Notes under the pieces: generated by a model | Databases searched by the model: none | What the model saw: the letters and a program-made list of their open reading frames with translations, nothing else | Told to the model about the DNA's origin: nothing | Part shown: piece after piece, positions 60,248-64,000 of the stretch | Layout: the number at the start of each line of letters is the position of its first letter | Position numbering within the stretch: the first letter of the stretch is position 1 | Assembly (NCBI RefSeq): GCF_002210225.1 | Contig: NZ_MWUJ01000001.1 | Coordinates: 492,381 to 556,380, forward strand | Direction of reading: 5' to 3' | DNA: 64,000 nt | Source: Geofilum rhodophaeum | Lineage (GTDB): Bacteria > Bacteroidota > Bacteroidia > Bacteroidales > Marinilabiliaceae | Made by a program: the position numbers and the translations under genes

Positions 60248-61648
60248 ATGGCTGAAAAACAAAGAACCATAGCCAAGTCGGTCACCCTAAAAGGGCCCGG
60301 CTTGCATACCGGAGTAAATGTTACCTTAAACCTGCAGCCCGCTGAAGCGGGCCACGGCTACAAATTCAGACGTACCGACATGGAAGGCCAGCCGCTGATC
60401 AAAGCCCTGGTCGATAACGTAAGCTACACCCAACGCGGCACCGTGCTGCAAGAAGGCGAAGCCAAAGTAAGCACCATAGAACACTGCCTGGCTGCCCTGC
60501 GCGGTTTGGGGGTCGACAACTGTCTCATCGACGTAGACGGACCGGAAGTGCCCATTCTCGACGGCAGCTCTAAGTTTTTTGTGGCTGCCATTAAAGAAGC
60601 CGGAATTGTAGAACAGGATGCCGAACGCGAATACTTCGAGATCCGTGAAAAAATGGTGGTGGAAGACCCCGAGACCGGCAGCTACATCATTGCCCTGCCC
60701 GACAATTGTTTTTCGGCCCAGGTCATGATTTCCTTCAACAAATCCCTGCATTTGGCCAACCAGTTTGCCACCATCGAAAGCCTCGATGCCTTTGAAGAAG
60801 AAATCTCGATGTGTCGCACCTTTGTGTTTTTGCACGAGTTGGAACCCCTACTCAAAAACAACCTGATAAAGGGTGGCGACCTCGACAACGCCATCATCAT
60901 CATCGACAAACCCATAGAGCAGGAGGAACTCGACCGTCTGGCCAAACTGTTCAACAAACCCTCCGTAGAAGTAAAGCCCACCGGCATTCTCAACAACCTG
61001 GACCTGCACTTCACCAACGAACCGGCGCGGCACAAACTGCTCGATGTAATTGGCGACCTGGCCCTTTGTGGCAGTCCCATCAAGGGACGCATCATCGCCA
61101 ACAAACCGGGACATAAAATCAACGCAGAATTCACCAAAATTCTGCGCAAGGAAATTCGCAAGCGCCAGCTCAAAATCGATGCCCCGGCCTACGATCCCAA
61201 CCAGGAGCCCGTTTACGATGTCAATCAGATAAAGGGCATGCTGCCCCACCGCTACCCCTTCTTGCTGGTCGATAAAATCATCGACATTCAGGACAAGATG
61301 GTGGTGGGCGTAAAAAACGTAACAGGCAATGAACCCTTCTTTACCGGCCACTTCCCCGACGAACCCGTAATGCCCGGCGTATTGCTGGTCGAGGCCATGG
61401 CCCAGGTAGGCGGCATTCTGGTTTTAAGTCAACTCGAAGATCCCCATACCTACAGCACCTACTTTTTGAAACTCGACAACATCAAGTTCCGCAAAAAAGT
61501 GGTTCCGGGCGACACCCTCATTTTTAAACTGGAAATGATGACCGAGATCCGCCGGGGCGTAGCCAATATGAAAGGCATGGCTTTTGTTGGCGACAACATC
61601 GTGGCCGAAGGAGAGTTTATGGCACAAATCGCAAAAAACAAGCAATAA
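60248..61648 (+). CDS. lpxC/fabZ: Bifunctional LpxC deacetylase / FabZ 3-hydroxyacyl-ACP dehydratase
   Basis: A 466-residue fusion. Residues 1 to about 310 are the zinc deacetylase Lpx[31 protein letters not shown] with Glu78 and zinc ligand His79, and [16 protein letters not shown] followed by the GH of [10 protein letters not shown]. Residues about 325-466 are Fab[42 protein letters not shown] with catalytic His368. LpxC draws 3-hydroxyacyl-ACP products into lipid A while FabZ sends 3-hydroxyacyl-ACP to phospholipid, so the fusion joins the two branches. This arrangement is known in Bacteroidota. The stop abuts the lpxA ATG. Confidence 0.97.
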   Translation: MAEKQRTIAKSVTLKGPGLHTGVNVTLNLQPAEAGHGYKFRRTDMEGQPLIKALVDNVSYTQRGTVLQEGEAKVSTIEHCLAALRGLGVDNCLIDVDGPEVPILDGSSKFFVAAIKEAGIVEQDAEREYFEIREKMVVEDPETGSYIIALPDNCFSAQVMISFNKSLHLANQFATIESLDAFEEEISMCRTFVFLHELEPLLKNNLIKGGDLDNAIIIIDKPIEQEELDRLAKLFNKPSVEVKPTGILNNLDLHFTNEPARHKLLDVIGDLALCGSPIKGRIIANKPGHKINAEFTKILRKEIRKRQLKIDAPAYDPNQEPVYDVNQIKGMLPHRYPFLLVDKIIDIQDKMVVGVKNVTGNEPFFTGHFPDEPVMPGVLLVEAMAQVGGILVLSQLEDPHTYSTYFLKLDNIKFRKKVVPGDTLIFKLEMMTEIRRGVANMKGMAFVGDNIVAEGEFMAQIAKNKQ

Positions 61649-62443
61649 ATGAAGCAACCACTGGCATACATCCATCCCGAGGCCAAAATAGCCCCCAATG
61701 TGGTCATCGACCCCTTTGTCACCATCGATAAAAATGTGGTGATTGGTGAAGGCACCCGCATCGGCTCCAACGCCACCATTCTGGAGGGCACCCGCATCGG
61801 AAAAAACTGCAACATCTTCCCCGGCGCAGTCATTGGCGCCATACCGCAGGACTTAAAATTTGTGGGCGAAGAAACCACCGTAGAAATTGGCGACAACACC
61901 ACCGTACGCGAATTTGCCACCATCAACCGGGGCACCAAAGCACGAGGCAAGACTGTAGTAGGCAACAATTGCCTGCTCATGGCCTACGTGCATGTGGCCC
62001 ACGACTGCATCATCGGCAACAACGTTATTCTGGTCAACAGCGTTCAGGTGGCCGGGGAGGTCGTCATAAACGACTTTGCCATAGTAGGGGGGCTCTCAGC
62101 CATTCACCAGTTTGTGCACATCGGGGCGCATGTAATGGTGAGCGGGGGCTCACTGGTCAGCAAGGACATTCCGCCCTATGTCAAGGCCGGACGCGATCCC
62201 CTTTCCTATGTAGGTGTCAACTCCATCGGCCTGCGCCGTCGCTCCTTCACCAACGAACAAATACGCGACATCCAGGACTGCTACCGCATGCTCTTCCAAT
62301 CTAAGATGAACAACTCAGATGCCCTGGTGCGCATCGAAGCCGAGCTACCTGCCTCCAAAGAACGCGATGAAATCATCCTCTTTGTCAAAAATTCGCAGCG
62401 CGGCATCATCAAGGGCTACGGGGCCGCCAAACAGGAAGAATAA
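61649..62443 (+). CDS. lpxA: Acyl-ACP--UDP-N-acetylglucosamine O-acyltransferase
   Basis: A 264-residue trimeric left-handed beta-helix enzyme, first step of lipid A synthesis. Hexapeptide repeats run from about residue 5 to 190; the catalytic His118 lies in AYVHVAHDCIIGNNV, and the ruler and UDP-GlcNAc residues fall in GGLSAIHQFVHIGAH and NSIGLRRRSFTNEQI. The C-terminal helical domain is complete. The start follows the lpxC-fabZ stop with no gap, and a strong terminator lies 25 bp after the stop. Confidence 0.98.
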   Translation: MKQPLAYIHPEAKIAPNVVIDPFVTIDKNVVIGEGTRIGSNATILEGTRIGKNCNIFPGAVIGAIPQDLKFVGEETTVEIGDNTTVREFATINRGTKARGKTVVGNNCLLMAYVHVAHDCIIGNNVILVNSVQVAGEVVINDFAIVGGLSAIHQFVHIGAHVMVSGGSLVSKDIPPYVKAGRDPLSYVGVNSIGLRRRSFTNEQIRDIQDCYRMLFQSKMNNSDALVRIEAELPASKERDEIILFVKNSQRGIIKGYGAAKQEE

Positions 62444-62468
62444 AACAAGCTTTACATCATAAAAAAGC

Positions 62469-62502
62469 GGGAGGTCAACCTTACAGTGGACCTCCCTTTT
62501 TT
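62469..62502 (+). terminator. Intrinsic terminator of the lpx operon
   Basis: GGGAGGTC (62469-62476) pairs with GACCTCCC (62489-62496) and is followed by six T residues; an A run precedes the stem. Read on the minus strand it can also end the convergent lipoprotein transcript. Confidence 0.9.
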
Positions 62503-62553
62503 ATGTTCACAACCTGCTGGCAAAGAAAGCAGAAAACCAGCTTTGCGAAAAAC

Positions 62554-63228
62554 CTATTCTAAAGCAAGTACCAGCTTGTGGCTTTTGGTTACATTTCCTT
62601 TGTCATCGACAACCTCAACATACCACTCCCACGAACCACCTGGGAGGTCGATCAGTATTTGGGGATTTACAATGCCCTCAACTTTATGAGGATTAGCCTG
62701 ATTGTCACCCAGTGGATCAATACACAAAGTATAAGTTACATTATCAGCAGGTTCTGAGGCTGTCCAGGAAAAGAAAACGGAATAAGCATTGCCGTCAGAT
62801 GCAAAACTCATTACTTCCGGTATATTTAATTTTGCGGCAGTGGGTCCAACAATTTCTATAGGGTCAATGACGGTACTGAAATTCCAAATATCTCCAAACA
62901 CCTCTTCTTCTCCATCACTTGCCATCACTTGCCAAAAATAAGTTGTATTAGCTTCTAATGGCGTCCTAAATGTATAAGAGTGTAATAATATTTTTGATGC
63001 AATCACAGATAGGGTTCCTTCTGTTTTTCCCATCATCAAAGTATATTCTATGCTGTTATTATCAGCATCAGTTGACGGATTCCATATAAGTGTTGGCATT
63101 AGCTCAACACAAGCATGACTGTCACCGTAATAATAGGAAGGTGCAGTAGGAGGAGTGTTGTCATCTTTACAACTAAAAGTGACAACACTCAACACAAGAA
63201 TTGTTATAAATATTATATTGACCTTCAT
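62554..63228 (-). CDS. Surface lipoprotein with fibronectin-III-like repeats
   Basis: A 224-residue protein. The signal peptide ends at Cys20 (VVTFSC) and the next residues KDDN match the acidic surface-export signal reported for Bacteroidota lipoproteins. Two Ig/FnIII-like repeats follow, with the recurrent pattern PTLIWNPSTDADNNSIEYTL, TTYFWQVMASDGEE and a second set FFSWTASEPADNVTYTL, SWEWYVEVVDDKGN. No catalytic motif is seen. It begins 11 nt after the stop of the T9SS cargo gene and is more AT-rich than the genes to its left. It may be an adhesin or a binding partner of the neighbouring protein; function unknown. Confidence 0.7.
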   Translation of the reverse strand: MKVNIIFITILVLSVVTFSCKDDNTPPTAPSYYYGDSHACVELMPTLIWNPSTDADNNSIEYTLMMGKTEGTLSVIASKILLHSYTFRTPLEANTTYFWQVMASDGEEEVFGDIWNFSTVIDPIEIVGPTAAKLNIPEVMSFASDGNAYSVFFSWTASEPADNVTYTLCIDPLGDNQANPHKVEGIVNPQILIDLPGGSWEWYVEVVDDKGNVTKSHKLVLALE

Positions 63229-63239
63229 CTCTTCCAGTA

Positions 63240-64000
63240 TTATTGATTAATAAAAAGTTTCACAGTCTCATTGAATCCAGCATTGTTTACAACGTTTAAC
63301 AAGTAGCCGCCTTCAACTAATGAGGAAACATCGATTGAAATGAGTTCGCCTTCTGTGCTAATTGTTTTTGTAAAAACCTCTCCCCCTTGAAGTGAATAGA
63401 TCGTAAGACCATAATCTCCTCCCCATATCTCAACTGGCAAAGCAATTTTAAGTATTCCATTGGTCACAGGGTTTTGATAAACAATTAAACCAGAAACAGA
63501 GAAAGTTAGAATATTGTCCGCGGAACAATGATTTGCATCAATAATAGTTGCTGTATAGGAACCAGATTTAAGTTTTGCCGTTTCTAAATACCCAGTTTCA
63601 GTAATGTAATGCATGTCATTAATAAATACCTGGTAAGGAGCTACTCCCCCTTCAATGGAAAATCTGGCTTTTGAACCATCAACTAAAACACGACTACTCA
63701 TTGGTTCTACAGATGGAATTGTAATTGTATGCTCAGAGACCACATCGTCCTCAAGAGTAAGGACCAGATTGTAAGTACCACTCGCTAAATTTGAAATGGT
63801 AAGTGTTTTATTAGGTTTTATTGTATAGGATGCGTCCCTTTCAAATATAAAGCAGGCAATATTCTGAGTTGCGGTTGAGGATACTTCAAGATAACCATTC
63901 TCTCTACTCGCACAATCGGGTGAATACCCTTTAATTGTAGCTGTAACATCGGCTATCCATTGTGCATAAAGTGAAAGATTTCTGGCTGGCATAGTTAGGG
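63240..64000 (-). CDS. T9SS cargo protein with InlB-type repeat, C-terminal part
   Basis: An open frame enters from the right edge. The first residues, LTMPARNLSLYAQW, are the end of a Listeria-Bacteroides (InlB B) repeat, so the Met inside them is not the start. A SprB-like or Ig-like region follows (YSPDCASRENGYLEV, GSYTATIIDANHCSADNILTFSV). A T9SS type A sorting domain ends the protein (VYQNPVTNGILKIAL, LTIYSLQGGEVFTKT, VEGGYLLNVVN). Such proteins are secreted to or through the cell surface and are often adhesive. The 253 residues here are only the C-terminal part. The DNA is AT-rich compared with most of the window. Confidence 0.85.
   Translation of the reverse strand, partial: LTMPARNLSLYAQWIADVTATIKGYSPDCASRENGYLEVSSTATQNIACFIFERDASYTIKPNKTLTISNLASGTYNLVLTLEDDVVSEHTITIPSVEPMSSRVLVDGSKARFSIEGGVAPYQVFINDMHYITETGYLETAKLKSGSYTATIIDANHCSADNILTFSVSGLIVYQNPVTNGILKIALPVEIWGGDYGLTIYSLQGGEVFTKTISTEGELISIDVSSLVEGGYLLNVVNNAGFNETVKLFINQ

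Overview
The window is chromosomal DNA of a member of the Bacteroidota (Bacteroidetes). The evidence is a SusC/SusD pair, C-terminal type IX secretion (T9SS) sorting domains, an LpxC-FabZ fusion, an RprX/RprY-type two-component system, a glycogen synthase/phosphorylase fusion, and repeated TAnnTTTG promoter elements with little sign of strong Shine-Dalgarno sequences. The genus cannot be told from the sequence. Most of the window is moderately GC-rich housekeeping DNA; the last ~1.5 kb is clearly more AT-rich.

Layout. 1-10641: a polysaccharide-utilisation locus, with the tail of a surface glycan-binding-type protein, SusC, SusD, a T9SS-secreted GH30 enzyme and a lipoprotein GH2 beta-galactosidase; together they suggest breakdown of a beta-galactan. 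10708-14650: tRNA-Arg(CCG), leuS and a YitT-family membrane protein. 14733-21455: an M23 peptidase, purN, the acpP-fabF-rnc operon and rprX-rprY. 21569-26066: an outer-membrane barrel, lepA, groEL and groES. 26067-26582: non-coding, holding two copies of a 114-bp element made of four perfect hairpins. 26583-29684: a minus-strand operon of a sigma-54 activator, an LptE-like lipoprotein, a TPR-like protein and secG. 29841-41543: kdsB, then a glycogen cluster with glgB on the plus strand facing a minus-strand operon of debranching enzyme, GT4 glycosyltransferase, GH57 enzyme and a 1411-residue GT3-GT35 fusion.

41768-44853: a GSCFA protein and an alpha/beta hydrolase separated by four tandem ~297-bp units, each able to fold into a long nested hairpin. 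44920-51535: a minus-strand sufB-C-D-S-E-DUF59-queG operon. 51818-57756: six co-directional membrane-related genes: a voltage-gated-type potassium channel with a C-terminal zinc ribbon, an XpaC-like protein, TelA, a small OB/NfeD-like membrane protein and two different SPFH/flotillin-like proteins. 57887-62443: an HD-domain phosphohydrolase and the lipid A genes lpxD, lpxC-fabZ and lpxA. 62554-64000: two AT-rich minus-strand surface-protein genes, a lipoprotein with fibronectin-III-like repeats and a T9SS cargo protein that runs off the window.

The most noteworthy items are the four-unit hairpin array at 42812-44000, the duplicated four-hairpin element at 26212-26480, and the channel/XpaC/TelA/OB/flotillin-pair cluster, which looks like a membrane-stress or membrane-organisation module. 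Domain calls rest on motif recognition; no database search was run.
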